Shown here in pieces: positions 8,999 through 16,621 of a stretch of 64,000 nt of DNA. The notes below the pieces were generated by a model. The model had not been told where the DNA came from. It saw nothing but the letters and a program-made list of their open reading frames with translations, and did not search any database. Made by a program: the position numbers and the translations under genes. Numbering within the stretch: position 1 is the stretch's first letter; each line of letters begins with the position of its first letter. The DNA is from Gammaproteobacteria bacterium Ga0077536 (lineage in GTDB: Bacteria; Pseudomonadota; Gammaproteobacteria; Ga0077536): positions 33,116-97,115 of the forward strand of contig LNEL01000062.1 in assembly GCA_001464935.1 (NCBI GenBank), read 5' to 3'.

Positions 8999-9415
8999 TC
9001 AGGCGGCAGCGCGGCGCGCGCCGGCCTTCATCACCTCGGCCAGCATCGTGTAGGTGGCGGCCCAGGCGTCGCGGACCGCCGGCGTGAAGGCGTCGCCGAG
9101 CCCCTGGCCCAGCGTCCACAGCAGCGCTTCGCCGACGGTGTCGTAATGCGCCTCGGTCACGCCGTAGCCGACGTGGCGTTGGCCCATCTGCTCGACGCTC
9201 TTGATGATGGCCGCCGGCTGGCGCAGGTTGCGCACGGCGAGGCCAATGGTCTGCATCAGCATCTGTCCCTGCTGCTTCATGTCGCCGCGAAACAGCGTCT
9301 TCAGGCTCGGGTCCAGCGTGAACAGGCGTTGATAGAACAGGGCTGCGGCGTCGTCCGCAATGGGCGCGACGAGCGCGAATGTCTGTTGCACGAGTTGGAT
9401 CTGGTCATCGGTCAT
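8999..9415 (-). CDS. single-domain bacterial globin (Vitreoscilla/flavohaemoglobin-type)
   Basis: 138-residue haem protein without the reductase domain of Hmp. Globin marks: FYQRLF with Tyr28 at the probable B10 position, Gln49 at the probable E7 position, and the proximal histidine His81 (F8) in GQRHVGYGVTEAHY, followed by VGEALLWTL as in Vgb and Hmp. ATG 9415 was chosen because AGGAGACC precedes it and the globin fold starts there; the frame is open further upstream but codes nothing globin-like. A role in O2 binding or NO detoxification follows from the family. It stands alone, with its own upstream region of about 170 bases. Confidence 0.93.
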   Translation of the reverse strand: MTDDQIQLVQQTFALVAPIADDAAALFYQRLFTLDPSLKTLFRGDMKQQGQMLMQTIGLAVRNLRQPAAIIKSVEQMGQRHVGYGVTEAHYDTVGEALLWTLGQGLGDAFTPAVRDAWAATYTMLAEVMKAGARRAAA

Positions 9416-9551
9416 GGTGGTCTCCTGCCTGGTGGCGCGCCGACATGACGCGCGTTCCAGCATAGCGGCCAGGAAGTCCATCGACTTGAGTGTTTGAAGC
9501 GGTTTTGACGCGTGAATCAGCGCCGTTCGACGTAGGACGCTGTAGGACAGC

Positions 9552-9583
9552 CGCCGCGTCGGCGCGCAGGCGCCGACGCGGCG
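9552..9583 (-). terminator. GC-rich hairpin just after an acyl-CoA dehydrogenase gene, possible terminator
   Basis: Perfect 14-bp inverted repeat (CGCCGCGTCGGCGC at 9552-9565 against 9570-9583) with a 4-base loop, 5 bases past the stop of the minus-strand gene at 9589. There is no T tract after it on the minus strand, so it may end transcripts only weakly or simply protect the 3' end. Confidence 0.45.
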
Positions 9584-9588
9584 TGTGA

Positions 9589-10881
9589 TCAGGCGATGAA
9601 GCGCGGCGTGCGGACGAGACCTGGTGCCTGGTCGCGCGGGGGCACGTGCGCGTTGCCGCCGCGGCGGCTCGGCTCCTCGCCATACGCCTTCATCTCGAGG
9701 CGCGCGATCTGGTTGCGGTGCACTTCGTCCGGGCCGTCCGCAATGCGGATCAGGCGCGCGTTCGCGTACTGGTAGGCAAGGCCGTACTCGGCGGACACGC
9801 CGGCGGCACCGAAGGACTGGATCGCCCAGTCGATCACCTGGCAGGCCATGTTCGGTACGGCGACCTTGATCATGCCGATTTCCTTCAGCGCAGCCTTGTT
9901 GCCGACGGTGTCCATCATGTAGGCAGCCTTCAGGGTCAGCAGCCGCGACTGGTCGATCAGAATGCGCGATTCGGCGATGCGCTCCTGCCACACGGTCTGT
10001 TCCGACACGGCCTTGCCGAACGCGTGGCGCAGCCGCAGCCGGCGAATCATGCGTTCGAGTGCGCGCTCGGCCGAACCGATGAGGCGCATGCAGTGATGGA
10101 TGCGGCCCGGCCCGAGGCGACCCTGCGCGATTTCGAAACCGCGGCCTTCGCCGAGCAGCATGTGGCTGGCCGGTACGCGCACGTTGTCGAAAATGACTTC
10201 AGGATGGCCGTGGGGCGCATCGTCGTATCCGAACACCGGATGCATGCGCTTGACGGTCACGCCCGGCCACGGCAGCGGCACGAGGATCTGCGACTGCTGG
10301 CGATGACGGCTCGGATTGTCGGGATCGGTCTTGCCCATCACGATCATGATCCGGCAACGCGGATCGAGCGCGCCGCTGGTGTACCACTTGCGGCCGTTGA
10401 TGACGTACTCGTCACCGTCGCGCGTGATTCGGGTGTCGACGTTCGTCGCGTCGGACGAGGCGACTTCGGGTTCGGTCATCGCGAAGGCGGAGCGGATTTC
10501 GCCGGCGAGCAGCGGCTTCAGCCACTGCTCCTTGTGTTCGGGCGCACCGTAGCGTTCGAGCACTTCCATGTTGCCGGTATCGGGTGCGGAGCAGTTGAAG
10601 ATCTCGGGCGCGAACATCGAGCGGCCCATTTCCTCGCACAGCGGCGCGTATTCGAGATTGCTGAGACCGGCGCCGCGTTCGCTTTCCGGAAGGAAGAAGT
10701 TCCACAGGCCCTGCGCCTTCGCCTTGGCCTTCAATTCTTCGATCAGGGGCACCGGCTGCCAGCGATCGCCGTCGTCGATCTGCTGAATGATGCGCTCTTC
10801 GTTCGGATAGACATTGGCCTCCATGAACTCGGCGATGGCCGCCTGCAGGCGCTTGGTCTTGTCGCTGTACTCGAAATTCAT
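9589..10881 (-). CDS. acyl-CoA dehydrogenase, ACAD10/11-like
   Basis: FAD flavoenzyme oxidising acyl-CoA thioesters. 430 residues with the three-part fold: helical N-domain; middle beta-domain with AFAMTEPEVASSDATN and GRKWYTSGALDPRC; C-terminal helical domain ending in the IADGPDEVHRNQIARLE motif found in ACAD10/11 rather than short-chain enzymes. The last 25 or so residues (Arg/Pro/Gly) look like an unstructured tail. The start codon ATG 10881 is preceded by GAGGAG. The gene faces away from the small membrane protein at 11148; the shared upstream region carries a copy of the lysR leader described separately. Confidence 0.93.
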   Translation of the reverse strand: MNFEYSDKTKRLQAAIAEFMEANVYPNEERIIQQIDDGDRWQPVPLIEELKAKAKAQGLWNFFLPESERGAGLSNLEYAPLCEEMGRSMFAPEIFNCSAPDTGNMEVLERYGAPEHKEQWLKPLLAGEIRSAFAMTEPEVASSDATNVDTRITRDGDEYVINGRKWYTSGALDPRCRIMIVMGKTDPDNPSRHRQQSQILVPLPWPGVTVKRMHPVFGYDDAPHGHPEVIFDNVRVPASHMLLGEGRGFEIAQGRLGPGRIHHCMRLIGSAERALERMIRRLRLRHAFGKAVSEQTVWQERIAESRILIDQSRLLTLKAAYMMDTVGNKAALKEIGMIKVAVPNMACQVIDWAIQSFGAAGVSAEYGLAYQYANARLIRIADGPDEVHRNQIARLEMKAYGEEPSRRGGNAHVPPRDQAPGLVRTPRFIA

Positions 10882-11008
10882 CGGGCTCTCCTCGTGAACG
10901 TGCGGTTGGAATCTGCTTTTCGGGCGGGCCTGACGGGCAGCCCGGACTCGCGGCGGCCCGCGGAGGGCGCCCGCCGGCTTGTGCGGGCATCGTAGGAAGC
11001 CGCCCCGG

Positions 11009-11059
11009 ATTAGTCCAATTTATTCGAATGATGCGTGACTATTGATCTCGATGATGAAA
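11009..11059 (+). repeat. copy A of a 51-base inverted repeat matching the lysR leader
   Basis: Starts ATTAGTCCAATTTAT and ends CGATGATGAAA. It aligns without gaps to the minus-strand sequence 12321-12271, which is the leader and first codons of the lysR gene; I count 44 of 51 identical bases. It includes the dyad ATTCGAAT (11023-11030). It lies 127 bases upstream of the acyl-CoA dehydrogenase start (minus strand) and 88 bases upstream of the small membrane gene (plus strand), so it may hold an operator or promoter shared with lysR. After ATGATGAAA the two copies diverge and no LysR-like protein follows here; the frame from 11054 stops after 23 codons. Confidence 0.8.
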
Positions 11060-11147
11060 ATGGCGTGCGGGCGTTCAGACACCGTTGATTCAGCCGATAC
11101 CGATGAAATCGTTGCAGCGCGATGATCGAGCGCGCGGGAGGATCGAC

Positions 11148-11351
11148 ATGAACGGCTTCAGCTTCATCAGCCTGCCCCGGCAACTGGGCCTGAGCCTGCT
11201 GTGTGTCGCGGCTGGCGCGTTGATGACGCGCACCGCGTATTTCCACGGTGTGGTCCGGGCCGATGAAGACCCGTTGCGCTACTGGGCCGCCATCGGGGGC
11301 TGGGTCGGGCTCGGCCTGTTTCTCTGCGTCGGTTCCCTGTTCGCCGAATGA
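11148..11351 (+). CDS. small membrane protein of unknown function, two predicted helices
   Basis: 67 residues beginning MNGFSFISLPRQLG, with hydrophobic segments at about 9-26 and 45-64 joined by a polar loop (YFHGVVRADEDPLRYW). The start ATG 11148 is supported by GGGAGGA at 11136-11142. I do not recognise a named family. It lies between the divergent acyl-CoA dehydrogenase and the convergent lysR gene (31 bases from the lysR stop), downstream of the lysR-leader copy, so it may be part of that regulon. Confidence 0.65.
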   Translation: MNGFSFISLPRQLGLSLLCVAAGALMTRTAYFHGVVRADEDPLRYWAAIGGWVGLGLFLCVGSLFAE

Positions 11352-11382
11352 CGGGGCGGGGCGGCGGTCGCCCGGCTGCGCG

Positions 11383-12279
11383 TCAGGCCGCGCTCGAGCG
11401 TGCCAGGATTTCGCGGAACCACTGATTGCCGCGATCGAGATTCGCGCTCTTGTGCCAGAACGCATAAATTTCGGCCGGCGGCGTGGCGAACGGCAGCGGC
11501 AGGGCGCGCAGGGCGTGCGCCACGGCGAGTGACCGCGGCATGCTGGCGGCGAGGTCGGTCGCGGCGACGATGTGCGGCAGCGCGAGGTGGTGCGGCAGTC
11601 GCAGCGCGATGCGCCGCTGCTTGCCGAGGCGCTTCAGCGCGAGGTCGGTCAGGCCCGGTCCCTGGCGACGGCTCGACGCATGCACGTGCGACAGCGCCAG
11701 GTATTGCGCGAGCGTCAGCCGGCGCCCGACCAGCGGATGCCCCAGGCGCACGGCACACACCATTTCGTCCTCGAGCACTTTCATCGACAGCAGTTGCGGA
11801 TCGGCGAGCGGAATCGCGTCGAGCGCGAAGTCGATCTGGCCGGACGCGAGTTCATGGACGGCGGCCTCGCGCTTCAGCGGCAGGATCTCGAGTTCGACGC
11901 CGGCGTCGCTGGCCGCGATCAGCCGCAGCAGACGCGGTGCGAGCATCGCGGCGGTCTGATCGCCGGCACTGAGCCGGAAGCGGCGGCGCGCGCGGCGCGG
12001 ATCGAAGGCCTCGCCTGGCTGCAGGGTGTCGTCGAGCAGCTGCAGCGCGCCCCGAATGTCGGCGACGATGGTTTCCGCGGCAGGCGTCGGCACCATGCCA
12101 CCCGCGGTGCGCACGAACAGCGGATCGTCATAGGCGGCGCGCAGTCGCGACAGCGCATTGCTGACCGCCGGCTGGGTCAGATGCAGCACTTCGCCGGCGC
12201 GCGTCAGGCTGCCTTCCTGGTATATCGCATCGAACACGCGAAACAGGTTGAGGTCGACGCGGCGCGGTCGTTTCATCAT
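11383..12279 (-). CDS. LysR-family transcriptional regulator
   Basis: 298 residues. N-terminal winged helix-turn-helix (about 8-66) with GSLTRAGEVLHLTQPAVSNALSRLR, then an effector-binding domain of the NodD/LinR-like subgroup, as suggested by the start VDLNLFRVFDAIY. Two adjacent ATG codons (12279 and 12276) are possible starts. The gene is divergent from the SDR pair at 12565 and sits next to the acyl-CoA dehydrogenase at 9.6-10.9 kb, so these are natural targets. Its own leader (12271-12321) is repeated at 11009-11059, which fits autoregulation plus control of the other promoter. Confidence 0.93.
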   Translation of the reverse strand: MMKRPRRVDLNLFRVFDAIYQEGSLTRAGEVLHLTQPAVSNALSRLRAAYDDPLFVRTAGGMVPTPAAETIVADIRGALQLLDDTLQPGEAFDPRRARRRFRLSAGDQTAAMLAPRLLRLIAASDAGVELEILPLKREAAVHELASGQIDFALDAIPLADPQLLSMKVLEDEMVCAVRLGHPLVGRRLTLAQYLALSHVHASSRRQGPGLTDLALKRLGKQRRIALRLPHHLALPHIVAATDLAASMPRSLAVAHALRALPLPFATPPAEIYAFWHKSANLDRGNQWFREILARSSAA

Positions 12280-12321
12280 CGCGATCAATACTCTTTCATC
12301 ATGCGGATAAATTGGACTAAT
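12271..12321 (-). repeat. copy B of the 51-base inverted repeat: lysR leader and start codons
   Basis: Minus-strand leader of the lysR gene reading ATTAGTCCAATTTAT at its 5' end and ending in ATGATGAAA, the first codons of the regulator. 44 of 51 bases match the plus-strand copy at 11009-11059. ATTAGTCCAAT is an imperfect dyad of the ATT-N5-AAT kind seen at LysR sites, so the conserved part may contain the autoregulatory operator. Confidence 0.8.
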
Positions 12322-12564
12322 TCTGCGCCGTGTCCGACGATGACGCCACGCCCGCGCGCTGCCGCCGGCGCCTCGCCACTGACCACACATCAGTGACCCG
12401 GGCGCCCGTCACGGTCGCCTGCCGGTCCGAGCGGGACGCTGGTTTCCCCCGTGCGCGGGCTTGACAGCGTGCGCGGAGATGCCGCGTCAGCCCGAGAGTG
12501 TTGCCGCTGGCGCCCGCAGCGTAAACTTTCCATCACCGTAGCGATTGCCAGCCCAGGAGTCCGT

Positions 12565-13329
12565 ATGTCACGCGATCATTTCAATCTCGACGGCCGTGTC
12601 GCGCTCGTCGCCGGGGCCAGCCGCGGCATCGGCGAAGCCATCGCCCGACGCCTGGCGGAGTATGGCGCCCACGTCATCGTCACCAGCCGTCGCCTCGATG
12701 GCTGCACCGCCGTCGCCGAGTCGATCCGCGCGGCCGGCGGCAAAGCCGATCCGATGGCCTGTCACATCGGCGAAGTCGAACAGATCGAGGAGACCTTCCG
12801 GCAGATCGACGCGCGCTATGGCCGCATCGACATCCTCGTCAACAATGCGGCGGCCAATCCGTTCTACGGCCACATCCTCGACACGCCCGTGTCGGCGTTC
12901 GAGAAGACGCTCGATGTCAATCTGCGCGGCTTCTTCTACATGTCGGTCGAGGCCGGCAAGCGCATGCGCGCGCAGGGCGGCGGCAGCATCGTCAACGTGG
13001 CCTCGGCCAATGGCATCACGCCGGGCGACAAGCAGGCGGTCTACTCGATGACGAAGGCCGCCATCCTCAACATGACGCGCGCCTTTGCCAACGAATGCGG
13101 CCCGTTCAACATCCGCTGCAACGCGCTGGTGCCCGGCGTCACCCGGACGAAGTTCGCGCAGGCACTGCACGATGACGAAAGCTTCCTCGCCCCGGCCCGC
13201 GCCCGCACGCCGCTCGGCCGCTCGGCGGATCCGGAGGAAATGGCCGGTGCGGTGCTCTATCTGGTGTCCGATGCCGCGTCGTATACGACCGGCAGCTTCA
13301 TCACCGTCGACGGCGGGTATCTCGCATGA
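12565..13329 (+). CDS. short-chain dehydrogenase/reductase (SDR)
   Basis: 254-residue classical SDR, NAD(P)-dependent oxidoreductase. Cofactor motif GASRGIG near residue 15, NNAA at the active-site edge, the catalytic Tyr-Lys pair in YSMTK, and the C-terminal ITVDGGYLA signature. ATG 12565 follows AGGAG at 12555-12559; the frame is open upstream but not SDR-like. The stop overlaps the next SDR by 4 bases (ATGA), so both are translated as a unit. The divergent lysR neighbour is the likely regulator. Substrate unknown; such pairs often act on hydroxyacyl-CoA or alcohol intermediates. Confidence 0.93.
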   Translation: MSRDHFNLDGRVALVAGASRGIGEAIARRLAEYGAHVIVTSRRLDGCTAVAESIRAAGGKADPMACHIGEVEQIEETFRQIDARYGRIDILVNNAAANPFYGHILDTPVSAFEKTLDVNLRGFFYMSVEAGKRMRAQGGGSIVNVASANGITPGDKQAVYSMTKAAILNMTRAFANECGPFNIRCNALVPGVTRTKFAQALHDDESFLAPARARTPLGRSADPEEMAGAVLYLVSDAASYTTGSFITVDGGYLA

Positions 13330-14111
13330 CGGGCACGCTGAAACCCTCGGCCAGCATGTCGCTGGCCGGCAAGATCTGCCTCGTGACCGGCGCTGCCGGC
13401 GGCATCGGGCTCGCCGCGGCGCAGGCCCTCGCCGGCGCCGGTGCGCGCCTGATGCTGTCGGATGTCGACGAGGCGCGGGGGCGGCAGGTCGTGGCGGATT
13501 TCCACGCGCTCGGCCTCGATGCGCGCTTCATGGCCTGTGATGTCACGAATGCGGCCAGCGTCGAGGCGCTCGTGGCGCGCGCCGTCGAAGAGTTCGGGCG
13601 CATCGACTGCGCCGTCAACAATGCCGGGGTCGAGACCAGGCACGCGAAACTCGCCGATCACGACGATGCCGAGTTCGACCGCGCCATCGCGGTCAACCTG
13701 AAGGGCGTTTATCTCTGCATGAAGCACGAGCTGCGTCAGCTGCTCGCGCAGGGTGGTGGGGTGATCGTGAACGTGGCGTCGGTCGCCGGCCTCGGGGGTG
13801 CGCCGACGCTCGGCGGCTACTCGGCGAGCAAGCACGGGGTGATGGGGCTGACGCGCACTGCGGCGATCGAGTACGCGAAGCGCGGCATTCGCGTCAACGC
13901 AGTCTGCCCCAGCTACACCAACACCGACATGGTCCAGCGCATGCTCGAACGCAATCCCGGCCTGCGCGAGGCGCTGGTCAACGCCAGCCCCATGAAGCGT
14001 CTCGGCGAGCCCGAGGAAGTCGGGCTCGCGGTTGCGTGGCTGTGCGGCGACGAATCCTCGTTCATCAATGGCCAGGGCCTCGCACTCGACGGCGGACTCA
14101 CCGCCTGGTGA
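13326..14111 (+). CDS. short-chain dehydrogenase/reductase (SDR)
   Basis: 261-residue classical SDR with the cofactor motif TGAAGGIG, NNAG, catalytic YSASK and a C-terminal GLALDGGLTAW. The start overlaps the previous SDR stop (ATGA). The glucose-dehydrogenase-like region AVCPSYTNTDM is typical of the family. It is followed after 43 bases by an acyl-CoA dehydrogenase on the same strand. The two SDRs are clearly diverged from each other, so they probably handle different steps rather than being a recent duplication. Confidence 0.93.
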   Translation: MTGTLKPSASMSLAGKICLVTGAAGGIGLAAAQALAGAGARLMLSDVDEARGRQVVADFHALGLDARFMACDVTNAASVEALVARAVEEFGRIDCAVNNAGVETRHAKLADHDDAEFDRAIAVNLKGVYLCMKHELRQLLAQGGGVIVNVASVAGLGGAPTLGGYSASKHGVMGLTRTAAIEYAKRGIRVNAVCPSYTNTDMVQRMLERNPGLREALVNASPMKRLGEPEEVGLAVAWLCGDESSFINGQGLALDGGLTAW

Positions 14112-14154
14112 GCGACCGCCCGGCCATCACCGAAGTATTCCGGAGACATTTCCC

Positions 14155-15954
14155 ATGAGCCTGCTGCTCAATCGCCGCGATCTCGAGTTCGTGCTGTATG
14201 AATTGCTGAAGGTGGATGCGCTGGCCAAGACTGAACGCTACGGCGGGCAGGATCGCGCGCTCTACGACCAGACGCTGGACGCCGCCGAGCGGCTCGCCAC
14301 CGAGAAGTTCGCGACGCACGCGGCCGAACTCGACGAACACGAGCCGACCTTCGACGGCGAACGCGTGCACCTGCTGCCGGCGGTCAAGGACGCGCTCGAC
14401 GCCTATGTCGAAGCCGGATTCATGGGGGCATCGCTCGATGCCGACATCGGCGGCATGCAGTTGCCGTGGACGATTGCGCAGGTCTGCGCCGCCTATTTCA
14501 ATGCGGCCAACATCGCCACCTCCGCCTACCCGTTCATCACGATCGCGGCGTGCAACCTGCTGAACAAGTTCGGCAGCGACGAGCAGAAGCGGCGCTATCT
14601 CGGCCCGCTGGTCGAAGGTCGCTTCTTCGCGACGATGGTGCTGTCCGAGCCGCAGGCCGGTTCATCGCTCGCGGACATTCGCACGCGCGCGGTGCCGACG
14701 GACGACGGCCATTATCTCGTCACCGGCAACAAGATGTGGACCTCCGCGGCCGAGCACGACCTCGCCGAGAACATCATTCACTTCGTGCTCGCGAAGATTC
14801 CGGGCGGCCCGCCGGGCGTGAAGGGCATCTCGCTGTTCATCGTGCCCAAGTACTTCGTCAATGACGACGGCAGCCTCGGGGCGCGCAACGACGTGCGCAT
14901 CGCCGGACTCAATCACAAGATGGGCTACCGCGGGACCGTCAACGCGGTGTTCAATCTCGGCGAGCGCGGGCAGTGTCATGGCTGGTTGCTCGGTGCGCCG
15001 CACCAGGGGCTCGCGTGCATGTTCCACATGATGAACGAGGCGCGCATCGGCGTGGGCCTCGGCGCGGTGGCGCTGGGGGCCACCGGTTACCTGCATTCGC
15101 TGCGCTATGCGCGCGAGCGGCCACAGGGCCGGCACCCGACGAACAAGGATCCGCAGAGCCCGATGGTGCCGATCGTCGAGCACGCCGATATCCGCCGCCT
15201 GCTGCTGGCGCAGAAAGCGGCTGTCGAAGGCGGCCTGGCGCTCGAACTCTACTGCTCGCACCTGATCGATCTCGAGCGCACGACCAGCGATGCGGCGGCA
15301 CTCGACCGGTTGTCGTTGCTGCTCGACATCCTGACGCCGATCGCGAAATCCTGGCCCAGCGAGTTCTGCCTCGAAGCGAACAAGCACGCGATCCAGATTC
15401 TCGGCGGCTATGGCTATACGCGCGACTATCCGCTCGAGCGCTTCTATCGTGACAATCGGCTGAACCCGATCCATGAAGGCGCCCACGGCATCCACGGCAT
15501 CGATCTGCTGGGCCGCAAGGTCGCGATGCGTGGGGGCGCGGCGCTGAACGCGCTGCTCGCGGAGTTCGACGCAACCTTGGCCGAGGCGGACACCTGCCCC
15601 TCGCTCGCCGAACACGTCACCAGCTTCCGTGCGATACGTGCGGGGCTCGTTGAGACGACGGCGGCGCTCGGCGCTGTGCGTGACGGCGGTGATGTCGCGC
15701 TGGCGCTGGCCAATGCGGGCATCTACCTCGACACCTTCGGGCACATCGTCGTCGGCTGGCTGTGGTTGAAGATGGCCATCGTGGCGGCGCGCGGCGCGCA
15801 GGGCGCGAGCGGGGCGGATGTCGACTTCTACGCGTCGAAACTGCACACCTGTCGCTATTTCTTCCGTTATGAACTCGGCAAGGTGCCCGAGCGCCTCGCG
15901 CTGCTCGCCCGCGTCGACGACACCTGCTTCGCGATGCGCGACGCCTGGCTGTAG
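14155..15954 (+). CDS. large acyl-CoA dehydrogenase (DmdC/FadE-like, with extra C-terminal domain)
   Basis: 599 residues, the size of the DmdC (3-methylmercaptopropionyl-CoA dehydrogenase) group rather than the usual 380-430. Middle domain with MVLSEPQAGSSLADIRTRA and GNKMWTSAAEHDL; C-terminal helical domain with LGGYGYTRDYPLERFYRDNR and the probable catalytic Glu in IHEGAHGIHGIDLLGRK; then an additional helical tail of about 130 residues. ATG 14155 follows CGGAGACA. The family acts on varied acyl-CoAs, so the sulfur substrate of true DmdC should not be assumed. Last gene of the SDR-SDR-ACAD run. Confidence 0.92.
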   Translation: MSLLLNRRDLEFVLYELLKVDALAKTERYGGQDRALYDQTLDAAERLATEKFATHAAELDEHEPTFDGERVHLLPAVKDALDAYVEAGFMGASLDADIGGMQLPWTIAQVCAAYFNAANIATSAYPFITIAACNLLNKFGSDEQKRRYLGPLVEGRFFATMVLSEPQAGSSLADIRTRAVPTDDGHYLVTGNKMWTSAAEHDLAENIIHFVLAKIPGGPPGVKGISLFIVPKYFVNDDGSLGARNDVRIAGLNHKMGYRGTVNAVFNLGERGQCHGWLLGAPHQGLACMFHMMNEARIGVGLGAVALGATGYLHSLRYARERPQGRHPTNKDPQSPMVPIVEHADIRRLLLAQKAAVEGGLALELYCSHLIDLERTTSDAAALDRLSLLLDILTPIAKSWPSEFCLEANKHAIQILGGYGYTRDYPLERFYRDNRLNPIHEGAHGIHGIDLLGRKVAMRGGAALNALLAEFDATLAEADTCPSLAEHVTSFRAIRAGLVETTAALGAVRDGGDVALALANAGIYLDTFGHIVVGWLWLKMAIVAARGAQGASGADVDFYASKLHTCRYFFRYELGKVPERLALLARVDDTCFAMRDAWL

Positions 15955-15964
15955 ACCGCGCGCG

Positions 15965-16621
15965 TCAGCTCGCGCCGTCCTCGAGCCCGTGTTCGATGGC
16001 GTAGTGGATGAGATCGGCGGTGCTGCCGAGGCCGAGTTTGCGCAGCATGCGCATGCGGTGGGTGCTGACCGTTTTCACGCTCAGCGACAGCTCGGTCGCA
16101 ATGGCGGTCACCGTGCGTCCGGCGACGATGAAGCGCAGGATTTCGTATTCGCGCGCCGACAGGTCGGTGTGCCCGCCCGGCTGGTGCTGCTCGAGCAGGC
16201 GCGCGACGGAGGCGGAGACGTATTGCTCGCCGCGCGCGAGACACTGGATCGCGTGCAGCAGGTCGGCCGGATCGGCGCCTTTCATCACGTAGCCCGACGC
16301 GCCGGCGCGCAGTGCGCGCACCGCGTACTGATCTTCCGGGAAGCGGGTGTAGATCAGCACCGGCAGATCGGGATGGTCGGCGATGATGCGCCGGAGCACT
16401 TCGATGCCATGGCGGCCCGGCATCGAAATGTCGAGGATCAGCACGTCGCAGGTGAGACCCTCGAGCAGGCGCAGGGCCTCGTTGCCGCTGGCAGCCTCGG
16501 CGACGATCTCGAGGTCGGGCCCGGTCATCAACTGGCGCATGCCGACGCGGACCAGCGGATGATCGTCGACAATCATCACGCGCGTGACGACGTCGCCGCG
16601 TCCTGTCGTCGTGCCCGGCAT
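15965..16621 (-). CDS. NarL/FixJ-family response regulator
   Basis: 218 residues. Receiver domain at about 13-130 with the acidic pair DD in VMIVDDHPL, phosphoacceptor Asp64 in LILDISMPG, and the conserved Lys in GYVMKGAD. A LuxR-type helix-turn-helix sits at about 155-210 (LSAREYEILRFIVAGRTVTAIATELSLSVKTVSTH). The ATG overlaps the kinase stop (TGATG), so kinase and regulator are coupled. The regulator comes second in the operon. Targets unknown; the acyl-CoA synthetase at 18910 is divergent from the kinase and a candidate. Confidence 0.94.
   Translation of the reverse strand: MPGTTTGRGDVVTRVMIVDDHPLVRVGMRQLMTGPDLEIVAEAASGNEALRLLEGLTCDVLILDISMPGRHGIEVLRRIIADHPDLPVLIYTRFPEDQYAVRALRAGASGYVMKGADPADLLHAIQCLARGEQYVSASVARLLEQHQPGGHTDLSAREYEILRFIVAGRTVTAIATELSLSVKTVSTHRMRMLRKLGLGSTADLIHYAIEHGLEDGAS

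Noticed and set aside
9416..9991. N-terminal extension of the globin frame up to 9991
   Set aside because: Overlaps the acyl-CoA dehydrogenase antisense and is not globin-like; ATG 9415 has the ribosome site.
9646..10995. Plus-strand open frame opposite the acyl-CoA dehydrogenase
   Set aside because: Antisense shadow; the minus strand shows all acyl-CoA dehydrogenase motifs.
11054..11125. 23-codon frame after the lysR-leader copy as a leader peptide or a real second LysR
   Set aside because: It starts with MKM but then has no HTH-like sequence and no conservation evidence; noted within the repeat finding only.
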